From JAPLDP01 sp964628285 (lineage in GTDB: Bacteria; Bacteroidota; Bacteroidia; Bacteroidales; JAGONC01), in contig CAZVNP010000029.1 in assembly GCA_964628285.1 (NCBI GenBank), forward strand, positions 1 through 38,510: a stretch of DNA of 38,510 nt. Direction: 5' to 3'. The notes below the pieces were generated by a model that did no database searches, had not been told where the DNA came from, and saw only the letters and a list, made by a program, of their open reading frames with translations. The position numbers were made by a program, and so were the translations under genes. Positions 8,255 through 17,500 of this stretch are shown here, one piece after another (positions within the stretch are counted from its first letter, which is position 1; each line of letters begins with the position of its first letter).

Positions 8255-9079
8255 TCAATTAAATTCCTGATCCAGGAAATTCTTCAGTTGTGATGCGGTG
8301 ACGTGCGTAAACAAACGTGTTTCCTTGCTGAAGGCGATATCACCTGTTTGTTCTGACACGACAATGGCCACGGCGTCGGAGAGCTCGGTGATGCCCACGG
8401 CAGCGCGATGCCTTAAGCCGTAATCCTCGGGGAAATTCACATTGCGTGTTAACGGCAAAACACACCGTGCCGCATGGATCTTGTTTCTCAGTATGATAAC
8501 CGCCCCGTCATGAAGGGGGCTGTTCTTGAAGAAGACATTTTCGAGCAGCGGCTGTGTCAACCTGGCATCAAGCATCACACCGGTCTCCGCAAATTGACGC
8601 AATTCATTTTGCCTGGCCACGACGATGATGGCTCCCGTCTTCGTCCGGCTCAACTCCTGACAAGCCTTGACAATGGTGTCCACATCCAGGTTGTCGGCAC
8701 CTTTCAGAGTCAGATTCCAGAATAACAGATGCCGTTTGCGTTTGATGAAGGCCGGGGTGCCGAGGATCAGCAGGAACCTCCGTATCTCGGGCTGAAATAC
8801 GACGATCAGTGCGATAAATCCCACACTGATGAAAGCACCTAAAATCTCACTCAGCAACTCCATGTGCAAGGCGTTCACCAGTTTCCATATCAGGTATACG
8901 GCCACAATGCCTATGAAGATATTGATGGCTGCCGTACCCTTCATCAGATTATACAGGAAGTACAGGAGCAAGGCCGACATGAAGATATCAACGACATCCA
9001 GCGGACCAATCTCAATGAATCCCGTTATGACTGACAGCGTCATTTCCCCGTGTTTGATTTCTTTGACACAATATAACAA
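8255..9079 (-). CDS. cdaA: diadenylate cyclase CdaA (c-di-AMP synthase)
   Basis: Up to 274 residues; an ATG at 9043 (MTLSVITGF) may be the real start. Three hydrophobic helices near residues 30-95 are followed by a DisA_N cyclase domain. The catalytic DGA at 191-193 (SPLHDGAVII) and RHR at 223-225 (GLRHRAAVG) are intact, so the enzyme should condense two ATP to cyclic di-AMP at the inner membrane. c-di-AMP usually controls potassium and osmolyte balance and cell-wall homeostasis. The usual Firmicutes partners cdaR and glmM are absent; instead the gene follows folP, an arrangement I recall as common in Bacteroidota. Confidence 0.93.
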   Translation of the reverse strand: MLYCVKEIKHGEMTLSVITGFIEIGPLDVVDIFMSALLLYFLYNLMKGTAAINIFIGIVAVYLIWKLVNALHMELLSEILGAFISVGFIALIVVFQPEIRRFLLILGTPAFIKRKRHLLFWNLTLKGADNLDVDTIVKACQELSRTKTGAIIVVARQNELRQFAETGVMLDARLTQPLLENVFFKNSPLHDGAVIILRNKIHAARCVLPLTRNVNFPEDYGLRHRAAVGITELSDAVAIVVSEQTGDIAFSKETRLFTHVTASQLKNFLDQEFN

Positions 9080-9130
9080 AAACTAATGATTCAACCCTTC
9101 ACCGGACCTGAAATGCTTACTTGCAGCTCT

Positions 9131-10006
9131 TCAGAAACGAACCACCTGTTCACATAACCTGACGACTTCGACCGCTTCCTTAACATCGTGAACCCTCAGG
9201 ATGTTCACTCCCTTCAATACGGCAATGGTATTTAGAACCGTCGTGCCGTTCAGAGCCTCGGAAGGAGAAGTGTGGAGCACCTTGTTGATCATCGACTTCC
9301 GTGACAGACCCGCCATGACGGGTACACGCAGTGATGTGAATTCGTTAAGGCGGCATAGCAGCTCATAGTTATGCGCCACCGTTTTCCCAAAACCAAATCC
9401 GGGATCGACAATAACATATTTCACTCCCACCTCATGTAATGACCGCAGCCGGTCGGAGAAAAAACCCATGATCTCACCGACCACATCCACATAGTAAGGA
9501 TTGTCCTGCATGGTGTAAGGGGTTCCCTGTATATGCATCATGACATAGGGCAACATGATGCCGGCCATGGTTTTGAACATCTCTTTATCGTTATTGCCAC
9601 CTGTGATATCATTGATCATGTCGGCTCCGGCGTCGGCAGCCTTCTGTGCCACCTCAGACCAATAGGTGTCGACGGAAAAAATGGCATCCTGAAAATGTCG
9701 CCGCAATGACTTCAATGCCGGCATTAAGCGCTGCAACTCTTCAGCGGGAGTTATCTGCCGGGCGCCGGGACGTGTCGAAACGGCCCCGACGTCGATGACA
9801 GCCGCTCCTTCCGATAACATCGTCTCTGCCTGCGCCAGATAATCCTTTTCCGATAAATACCGCCCCCCGTCATAAAATGAATCGGGTGTGATATTCAGTA
9901 TACCCATGACGACGGGCTTTGCAAGCGACAGCTCTTTCCCGTTGCAATTCAAGTTAAAATCTGAGGAAAAAGAATTACTTTTACAGGCTTCTTCTTTTTG
10001 CATCAT
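9131..10006 (-). CDS. folP: dihydropteroate synthase
   Basis: 291 residues. The enzyme joins 6-hydroxymethyl-dihydropterin pyrophosphate and p-aminobenzoate in folate synthesis and is the sulfonamide target. The TIM-barrel motifs are present: GILNITPDSFYDGG (35-48), DVGAVSTRPGA (72-82), DPGFGFGKT and GLSRKSMI. The first 25 or so residues are longer than in many homologues and contain two Cys; a second ATG follows immediately at 10003. cdaA lies 51 bases downstream on the same strand, probably in one operon. Upstream it diverges from the DUF1599 gene with a 39-base gap, so the promoters must overlap. Confidence 0.95.
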   Translation of the reverse strand: MMQKEEACKSNSFSSDFNLNCNGKELSLAKPVVMGILNITPDSFYDGGRYLSEKDYLAQAETMLSEGAAVIDVGAVSTRPGARQITPAEELQRLMPALKSLRRHFQDAIFSVDTYWSEVAQKAADAGADMINDITGGNNDKEMFKTMAGIMLPYVMMHIQGTPYTMQDNPYYVDVVGEIMGFFSDRLRSLHEVGVKYVIVDPGFGFGKTVAHNYELLCRLNEFTSLRVPVMAGLSRKSMINKVLHTSPSEALNGTTVLNTIAVLKGVNILRVHDVKEAVEVVRLCEQVVRF

Positions 10007-10045
10007 GATATGAAATCTGATTGATCAGCTCGCTAAGTTACAACA

Positions 10046-10609
10046 ATGGACGATAAGACATCCCAACAATTCGACGAAGCTATCGGTTTATGCCGTCATA
10101 TTTATCTGGCCAAGATGAAGGACTACGGGACCGCATGGCGCGTTTTAAGAACCACTTCGCTGACCGACCAGATCTACATCAAGGCCAACCGCATCAGAAG
10201 CATCGATCAGAAAGGCGCACAGAAAATAAATGAAGGCATCATTCCCGAATTTGTCGGCATCATCAATTATTCGGTGATGGCCCTGATCCAGCTCGAACTG
10301 AAAGATTCAAAACAATTCGACATGGATGTGGAAGAAGCGGTCGGCCTGTTCGAAAAATATGTCACGAAAGCTAAAAATCTCATGATGGATAAAAATCATG
10401 ATTACGGTGAAGCATGGCGTAACATGAGAGTAAGTTCCTTTACCGACATTATCATGATGAGATTGTTGCGCATTAAACAAATCGAAGATCATCAGGGTAA
10501 GACTTTTATCTCCGAAGGCGTCGACGCCAATTACCTGGATATAATAAATTATGCCGTTTTTGCCCTTATCAAACTGAAGGAATCCGTTCATCCGGACCGG
10601 GAGGAATGA
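10046..10609 (+). CDS. DUF1599 protein with two tandem copies of the domain
   Basis: 187 residues built from two similar halves. The first half reads KMKDYGTAWRVLRTTSLTDQ ... INYSVMALIQLE and the second KNHDYGEAWRNMRVSSFTDI ... INYAVFALIKLK, sharing DYG-AWR, S-TD, RI--I, EG and NY-V-ALI-L at equal spacing (about 90 residues apart). This is the DUF1599 family, which is linked in the literature to nucleotide modification contexts; its biochemical role is not known. The protein is all-helical in appearance with no signal peptide, so it is probably cytosolic. It diverges from folP and is followed 28 bases later by the DoxX-type gene. I do not assign a function. Confidence 0.82.
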   Translation: MDDKTSQQFDEAIGLCRHIYLAKMKDYGTAWRVLRTTSLTDQIYIKANRIRSIDQKGAQKINEGIIPEFVGIINYSVMALIQLELKDSKQFDMDVEEAVGLFEKYVTKAKNLMMDKNHDYGEAWRNMRVSSFTDIIMMRLLRIKQIEDHQGKTFISEGVDANYLDIINYAVFALIKLKESVHPDREE

Positions 10610-10637
10610 TCCGGGCCGGTATGCCGGAGAAAGATCG

Positions 10638-11777
10638 ATGATACCGGATGCTAATGTCAACATGTCAATGAAAACACTGCGAACCATCAGCCGCATCGTC
10701 ATAGGGCTTGTTTTTATTTTCAGCGGATTTGTGAAGGGTGTCGACCCGATGGGAACCATGTTCCGCATCGAGGATTACTTCATCGCCTTTCATATGGAAT
10801 GGGCCATGCCGACGGCACTGGTCATGACCATTCTGCTAAGCACGGTCGAGTTCACCCTCGGGTGGCTCGTATTGTTAAATATCAGAATGAAGATCGTGAC
10901 CAGGGTCCTGCTGCTGATCATCTCGGGATTTACGGTCATGACCTTTTTTGACGCCATTTATAATCCCGTTCCCGATTGCGGGTGCTTCGGCGATGCGATC
11001 ATCCTGTCAAACTGGCAGACATTTTTCAAGAACGTCGTACTGCTCATGCTGACACTGGTCATTGTTTTCACACGAAAACATGCAGTCACAATGATGAAAG
11101 TGCACACGCAAAATGCCATTGCCCTGACCGTAATAGCCCTCTTCGCCCTGTTCTGCATTTATTCTTATAACCGTTTGCCGGTCATCGATTTCAGGGATTG
11201 GAAAGTGGGTGATAAGATCATCGAACGGCCGTCAGGACAGGATAAAACCACACTGGAGTATAGAAATAAAATGACAGGTGAACTCCGCGAGTTGCTGCCC
11301 AAAGACCTTCCCTGGCAGGATTCCGCCTGGATGTCGCAGTGGCAATTTGTCGAAACAAGAACCGAAAAAACGGTCTTTACAGGGCCCGTGCTCCACATCA
11401 CCGATTCAACAGGGGCTGACGTCACGGGCAATTTCATTGAAAACCCTCATTTTCAATTTATTCTTGTCTCCTACGACCTGTCGAAAGTCAATCGTAAAGC
11501 CCTGGTAAAAATGAATGAGTTCTCGAGGCAGGCCGAGGCCGATGGCTACTCATTCATCATGTTGACCAATGGGTTAAATGATGCTATAGAAAAATTCAGG
11601 AACGATAATCACGTCCCTTACGAGGTCTATGATGCCGACGACATCGAGCTGAAGATAATGATCCGGTCGAATCCCGGGTTGATCCTGATGAAGAACGGAG
11701 TTGTCGTCGCCAAATGGCATTTTCATGACTTCCCTGATTACGGGCAGGTCAAATCGAAATACCTTGAAGCCAAATGA
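10638..11777 (+). CDS. DoxX/BT_3928-type membrane protein with thioredoxin-like tail
   Basis: 379 residues; ATGs at 10638, 10662 and 10668 are possible starts, the last two giving a short pre-helix. Four hydrophobic helices occupy roughly residues 10-165, with SGFVKGVDPMGTMFRIEDY in the first loop and the sequence PDCGCFGDAI after helix three, both typical of the DoxX/MauE-like family (BT_3928 type). A fifth hydrophobic segment (AIALTVIALFALFCIY) leads into a periplasmic domain of about 200 residues. That domain resembles a thioredoxin/TlpA fold near its end (NPGLILMKNGVVVAKWHFHD) but has no CxxC, so it cannot do standard disulfide exchange. The CGC pair in the membrane part may be the redox site. 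Its stop overlaps the next gene's ATG (ATGA), implying translational coupling. Confidence 0.8.
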   Translation: MIPDANVNMSMKTLRTISRIVIGLVFIFSGFVKGVDPMGTMFRIEDYFIAFHMEWAMPTALVMTILLSTVEFTLGWLVLLNIRMKIVTRVLLLIISGFTVMTFFDAIYNPVPDCGCFGDAIILSNWQTFFKNVVLLMLTLVIVFTRKHAVTMMKVHTQNAIALTVIALFALFCIYSYNRLPVIDFRDWKVGDKIIERPSGQDKTTLEYRNKMTGELRELLPKDLPWQDSAWMSQWQFVETRTEKTVFTGPVLHITDSTGADVTGNFIENPHFQFILVSYDLSKVNRKALVKMNEFSRQAEADGYSFIMLTNGLNDAIEKFRNDNHVPYEVYDADDIELKIMIRSNPGLILMKNGVVVAKWHFHDFPDYGQVKSKYLEAK

Positions 11778-12856
11778 TCAGGTTCATCCTCCGGCGGTTA
11801 TGGTATGGATTACTTGTCCTGACCGGTGTCGTTACGGTCATCTTCCTCCTGTTTCATGCCCTACCCGGCGATCCGGCCAGGATGATGCTCGGACAACGTG
11901 CCGACATGGCATCGGTCGAGGCCATCAACAAAGACCTGGGCCTTGACAAACCCCTGGCGACACAGTATCTCAATTTCCTCAACGACCTCTCCCCCATATC
12001 CTTTCACAACACATCCGATCCCGGTAATTACTGGTATCTTGACAGTAAAAAATACGGCCATGTGCTGAAGATTGCCCCGGTAAAAAAAACAGGTGCCGTC
12101 GTCCTGAAGAAGCCTTACCTGCGGCGTTCTTACCAGACCAAAAGAGAGGTCACGGAGATGATCGCCAAAGCCTTTCCCAACACCTTGCTGCTGGCCTCCG
12201 TTTCGATTATGTTCGCGATGATAGTGGGTATCATTATCGGCACCCTCTGCGCGCTTTATAAAAACACTTTCTTCGACAAGACTTCCCTTGTCTTCTCCGT
12301 TCTTGGCATGTCGCTGCCTTCATTTTTCGTGGCCATCCTCAATGCCTGGCTCTTCGCTTTCGTACTGGTCAGGTACACCCATTTAAATATGGTGGGAAGC
12401 CTATACAGTGTGGATGATTTTGGCCGGGGTGAATACCTGGATCTGAAAAACCTTATCCTGCCGGCACTCACCTTGGGCATCCGGCCCCTGGCCATTGTGG
12501 TGGAGCTCACCAGGAGCTCGTTGCTGGAAGTCCTGTCGCAGGACTATATCCGAACGGCTAAAGCCAAAGGGCTGCCATTTCGACGTGTGGTCATACACCA
12601 CGCGCTGCGAAATGCGATGAATCCCGTCGTGACAGCTATCACAGGCTGGTTCGCATCACTTATGGCAGGAGCCGTTTTTGTTGAGTACGTTTTCAACTGG
12701 AAAGGCATCGGCATGATGATCGTCGATGCACTTGAAAAATACGACCTCCCGGTGATCATGGGTGCGGTGCTTTTTATTTCCATCATTCTCGTTATTATTA
12801 ATATTTTTGTGGATATCCTTTACGGTTATCTCGATCCGAGGGTGAGGCTGGTATAA
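11774..12856 (+). CDS. ABC transporter permease, DppB/OppB type (orphan)
   Basis: 360 residues, starting inside the stop of the previous gene. MIRFILRRLWYGLLVLTGVVTVIFLLFHALPGDPAR is split here as the usual first helix (residues 1-30) and the GDPAR motif of peptide and nickel permeases. Five further helices follow, and the coupling loop EVLSQDYIRTAKAKGLPFRR (near residues 250-270) carries the EAA signature that contacts the ATPase. Between helix one and two there is an extended insert of about 80 residues rich in Lys and Tyr. No DppC, ATPase or binding protein is adjacent, so partners must be encoded elsewhere. Likely substrate is a peptide or similar solute, but this is not predictable here. 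Confidence 0.85.
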   Translation: MIRFILRRLWYGLLVLTGVVTVIFLLFHALPGDPARMMLGQRADMASVEAINKDLGLDKPLATQYLNFLNDLSPISFHNTSDPGNYWYLDSKKYGHVLKIAPVKKTGAVVLKKPYLRRSYQTKREVTEMIAKAFPNTLLLASVSIMFAMIVGIIIGTLCALYKNTFFDKTSLVFSVLGMSLPSFFVAILNAWLFAFVLVRYTHLNMVGSLYSVDDFGRGEYLDLKNLILPALTLGIRPLAIVVELTRSSLLEVLSQDYIRTAKAKGLPFRRVVIHHALRNAMNPVVTAITGWFASLMAGAVFVEYVFNWKGIGMMIVDALEKYDLPVIMGAVLFISIILVIINIFVDILYGYLDPRVRLV

Positions 12857-12934
12857 AATACTTCAGCCGTCACAGGTGTCCCTGCCACCAATTGCAAACA
12901 GTAACATTGACCTTAAGTCCATAACATTAAAACC

Positions 12935-13699
12935 ATGAGAAAAAAAATAGTAGCCGGTAACTGGAAAATGAATAAAACCTTTAAGGATGCCGAGACACTA
13001 TTGTATGATATTTCCGATCTGTTGGCCGAGTCGGAACACCCCGGTGTCATTGTGATCGTCTGTCCACCCTCGGTCTATCTTGAGCTGGCTGTTGATTTTG
13101 CTTACGAAGAGCAATTCCGTGTCGGCGCCCAGAACCTCCATCCTGACGACTTCGGTGCCTTCACGGGTGAGATTTCGGCACCCATGCTGAAATCACTGGA
13201 AGTGGATTATTGCATCATCGGCCATTCGGAACGACGCCAGTATTACAATGAAACTGATGATCTGCTGGCACGGAAAGTAAAGTCGGCCCTGAACCATGAT
13301 ATCATACCCATTTTTTGTTGCGGTGAACGGCTTCCTGAACGCCAGCAAAATAAACAATTCGATGTTGTTAAAAACCAACTGCGGGAGGCTCTCTTTGATC
13401 TTGATGAGGAATACTTCAGCCGTGTGGTCATTGCCTATGAACCGGTATGGGCTATCGGAACAGGTGAGAATGCCACCCCGGTCCAGGCACAGGAGATGCA
13501 TGCTTTCATACGTAAACTGATATCTGAACGCTATGGTGCCGAAACCGCCAGCGAGACATCCATACTGTACGGTGGCAGCTGCAATGCTAAAAACGCACCC
13601 TCACTTTTTGCCGGTGTGGATGTTGACGGCGGCCTTATCGGCGGGGCCTCCCTCGATGCCAAGGAATTCGTCAAAATAGTGGAGAGCTTTACCATGTGA
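12935..13699 (+). CDS. tpiA: triosephosphate isomerase
   Basis: 254 residues, the standard size of this glycolytic enzyme, which interconverts dihydroxyacetone phosphate and glyceraldehyde 3-phosphate. Catalytic Lys11 is in GNWKMN, His97 in IIGHSERR and Glu169 in AYEPVWAIGTG; the phosphate-binding YGGS and GLIGGASLD are near the C-terminus. The gene sits 78 bases after the permease, and prmA starts 34 bases later. No sign of alteration. Confidence 0.98.
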   Translation: MRKKIVAGNWKMNKTFKDAETLLYDISDLLAESEHPGVIVIVCPPSVYLELAVDFAYEEQFRVGAQNLHPDDFGAFTGEISAPMLKSLEVDYCIIGHSERRQYYNETDDLLARKVKSALNHDIIPIFCCGERLPERQQNKQFDVVKNQLREALFDLDEEYFSRVVIAYEPVWAIGTGENATPVQAQEMHAFIRKLISERYGAETASETSILYGGSCNAKNAPSLFAGVDVDGGLIGGASLDAKEFVKIVESFTM

Positions 13700-13733
13700 G
13701 GATTGAAAAGGTCACCCTGCCAACTGTCCCGTT

Positions 13734-14582
13734 ATGGATTACATGGAGCTTCATTTTATATTTTTAAACCGATCCGTTGAATCAGAAATACTGATAGCAC
13801 AGCTTGCCAATCTCGGATATGAAGGGTTCGAAGAACGCGGACAGGAGCTCCTCGCCTATATCCCGGCACAGAATTATTCGCCGCAGCAGATTGACGGGCT
13901 CCCTCAGGTGAAAAACCATCCCGGGGTTATCCAATTTACAAGCAGACTGTTAAAGGATAAAAACTGGAACAGCCTTTGGGAAAAGAATTACCCCCCCGTC
14001 ATTTTTCCCTGGAAATGTGTTGTCAGGGCTCCCTTTCATCCCCAGGCCACGGATGTGGAGCTCAATATCATCATTGAGCCCAAAATGGCCTTCGGAACAG
14101 CCCATCACGACACCACCCGGATGATGGTTGAATGGCTCCTGTCCAATCCACCCACAGGGCTCTCCGTATTGGATATGGGTTGCGGAACCGGCATACTGGC
14201 TATCGTGGCGGCCAAATTAGGAGCCGGTGACATGACCGCTATCGATAACGACCATTTGGCCTGCGAAAATACCCTGGCCAACGCTAAAAAAAATAATGTT
14301 GAAGGAATCAGCGTTTATCTTGGCGATGCCGGCCTGATCGCCGCACAATATTACGATCTCATCATGGCTAACATAAACAGGAACACATTGATCAGAGACA
14401 TGCCAGCTTATGCCCGGGGGCTCAGAAAAAACGGCACTCTGGCTGTCAGTGGTTTTTATCAGGACGATCTGGCCATGATCAAACATTCAGGAATTCAGGC
14501 AGGATTGACTTTCAGGAGCCATACCCTCAGGAATGAGTGGGTCATGGCACTATTCAACAAACAACAACAGGCCGAACAATAA
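13734..14582 (+). CDS. prmA: ribosomal protein L11 methyltransferase
   Basis: 282 residues. PrmA trimethylates several amino groups of ribosomal protein L11. The N-terminal substrate-binding domain has the LANLGYEGFEE pattern near residue 25; the SAM-binding loop LDMGCGTG is at 146-153; the post-motif NINRNTLI follows at about residue 205. GTAHHDTTRM near residue 121 is the family's GTGxHxTT loop. An alternative ATG lies three codons in. It is 9 bases from the following long gene and could be co-transcribed with it. Confidence 0.93.
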   Translation: MDYMELHFIFLNRSVESEILIAQLANLGYEGFEERGQELLAYIPAQNYSPQQIDGLPQVKNHPGVIQFTSRLLKDKNWNSLWEKNYPPVIFPWKCVVRAPFHPQATDVELNIIIEPKMAFGTAHHDTTRMMVEWLLSNPPTGLSVLDMGCGTGILAIVAAKLGAGDMTAIDNDHLACENTLANAKKNNVEGISVYLGDAGLIAAQYYDLIMANINRNTLIRDMPAYARGLRKNGTLAVSGFYQDDLAMIKHSGIQAGLTFRSHTLRNEWVMALFNKQQQAEQ

Positions 14583-14591
14583 TTATTTTCA

Positions 14592-17500
14592 ATGACCGAA
14601 TCCCTGCATAGAACCGTTATTCTGATCATTCTGATGACTGTCATGGGTTATGTCCGGAGCCAGGAGATCACACATTTTTCATCCGATTCGGTTCTTTTTA
14701 TCGGTGAAGTGAAGGAGTTATTCAAAAACGTCACCAATGAAAAAACAGCTGATATCAGACGGATGTTGTCGGATTTCGAGGATGAATGGACCCGGGGTAT
14801 GTTCAGCGAAAGGCAGAAAGAACAGATCTATCAGACGGCAAACCTGATGCTCAGGGAGCAGCTGCGGCCTTATCCCTATTTTTATGATTACCTGAGCACC
14901 GTCCTTCATTTTATTAAATATAAACTTCCGTCAGCCGCTTTCGATTCCCTTCATTCCAGCCTTCATGCATTCATCACCGGTCCCGACAGGCGGCAACTGA
15001 ACAACTATCTCAACAACCTGGTCAACGTCATGGCAGGGAGCTGTTTATATGATGCGAACGGAACGACCTGGGCTTTCCGCAACAGCGAGTTCACTTTTAA
15101 GGTCGACACCCTGCCCAAGTTTGTTTTCTCAAAACTTGATCTGGCCTGTTACGCCAGCCGCGACAGCATCACCATCGAAGATGCAAGGGGTGTTTATTAT
15201 CCAACCCTCAATATTTGGAAGGGACAGAAAGGCACCGTCACCTGGGAGAGGGCAGGACTGGACAGGAAAACCGTTTATGCCCAGTTAGGAAACTTCACCA
15301 TTCAGTTACGATATTCCAACTATTCGGCCGATTCGGTCAGGTTCATCCACCATGGCTTTTTCAAACAACCTTTATATGGCAGGCTCGAGGATAAAGTGAT
15401 GGCCAACACCAATCCGTCCAACGCCGTATTCCCCAAATTCACCTCTTATCTTAAGCGTATACAGATCGTTAATGTTTTCGACCATATCGATTATGACGGC
15501 GGTTTCACCATGGAAGGCAGTACCGTGATAGGTTCAGGCTCCGAAGACCATACGGCGGAGGTCATCTTCAAAAAAAAGGATCAGGCATTCATCGTGGCCA
15601 GATCACAACGTTTCATGATCCTCGACGACAGGATACTCTCCAATCATGCTTCCATCACCATCTATCATGAGGCCGATTCAATATACCACCCCGATCTCCA
15701 GATGAAATATATTGACGGTGAAAAAGAAATGGCTTTCATGCGCTGGAATGAAGGCCTGTCGCTGTGCCCTTTTTTCGACACTTACCATGATATAGACATG
15801 TATTTCGAGGAATTGAACTGGAAAATGAACCGACCCGTCATTGACTTCGAGAAGATCAAAAGCATTAATAACGAAGGAAAGGCTTCCTTTGAGTCGGACA
15901 ACTATTACCGTGAATACTTGTTTGAACGCCTGAAAGGCATCGACGAATTACATCCCTTGGTCATCATAAACAATTTCGTACGTCACAATCCCACCGGTGT
16001 TTATTATGTCGAAGAACTGGCCGCTTTCATGCAGCGGTCTGTCGACCAGGCCCGGATAATGGTCATCAACCTGGCCAGCAAGGGATTCCTGAATTATGAC
16101 CCCAATACGGGGGCGTTTTCGGCCAGAGAGAGGCTTTTCAGGTATATCAATGCCAAAAGCGGCAAAACCGACTATGATGTCATACAGTTTAACTCGGTGG
16201 TCAATGATGAGAGCAATGCTTCCCTCAATATCAACACCTTTGATCTGACTATAAAAGGTGTCCCGCTGGTGCATCTGAGCGATTCACAACAAGTGTTCAT
16301 ATACCCCAAAGGCGACGAGATCGTGCTGAAAGGAGGTATGGACTTCACTTTCTCAGGCCGCGTCCATGCCGGCTTACTTGACTTCTATGCCAGCGATTGC
16401 TCCTTCGAATACGACACCTTCAGGCTCAACATGCCGCAAGTCGACTCACTTACCTTCAGCGTGCGCTCAAAACAATCAGATGCTTACGGCCATTATTCTA
16501 ATATTAAGGTTAAATCGGTTATAAGGAACCTCAACGGGACATTATGGATCGATTTCCCCACCAACAAATCGGGATTGAAAGATTACCCCATCTACCCTTA
16601 TTTTACCAGTAAAGACATTTCATACGTGTTTTATAATGACCCCAGTATCGGTAACGGCGTCTATGATTCCAGCACATTTTACTATGAGGTCTATCCTTTT
16701 ACATTCGACAGCCTGAACACATTCAACACCGACCATCTTGAATTCAAGGGTAAATTGATTGCCGGTGGCATTCTTCCCGACATAGAATATCCTTTGAAAG
16801 TACAGGATGATTACTCGCTGGGGTTTAAAAAGAAAATACCGGCGTCGGGTTATCCCCTATACGGGGGCAAGGGCACCTTTTATGATAACGTACAGCTCAG
16901 TAACAGGGGATTAAAAGGCGATGGCACGCTCCACTACCTGAATTCCACCTCTCACTCCGGGGATTTTACTTTTTATCCCGATTCCACTACGGCGGTGCTT
17001 GATGATTTCGCCCTGAAGGAACAAATCGCCGGGGTGGAATATCCGGCTGTGAATGCCTCTACGGCCAAAATACTGTGGCGGCCTGATGCCAATAACATGA
17101 TGGTTCAGAGCCTGCCTCCCGATTCTCTCCGCATGTACCACCATCAGGCTGCCCTGACAGGCACCCTGAATCTCACTCCCGGAGGGCTCACGGGTCTGGG
17201 CAAGCTGACCATCGGCACTGCCGACCTCGACTCCAAACTTTTCGCTTTCAACCAGCATATCGTGCAGGCCGATACCGTAAGCTTTCATCTGAGGACTGCC
17301 GATGGCTCACAGATAGCCCTGTCGACGACCACCGGCAAGTCGCTCGTCGATTTCAATGTGAGAAAAGGCGAATTCCGGACCCCCGGTGCCGGCTCCGCCG
17401 TTCAATTTCCCCTCAATGAATTCATGTGCTACATGAATGAAATCGACTGGTACCTGGATGGCGATGACCTTCAGCTCCGCAATACCTATTACACCCACCT

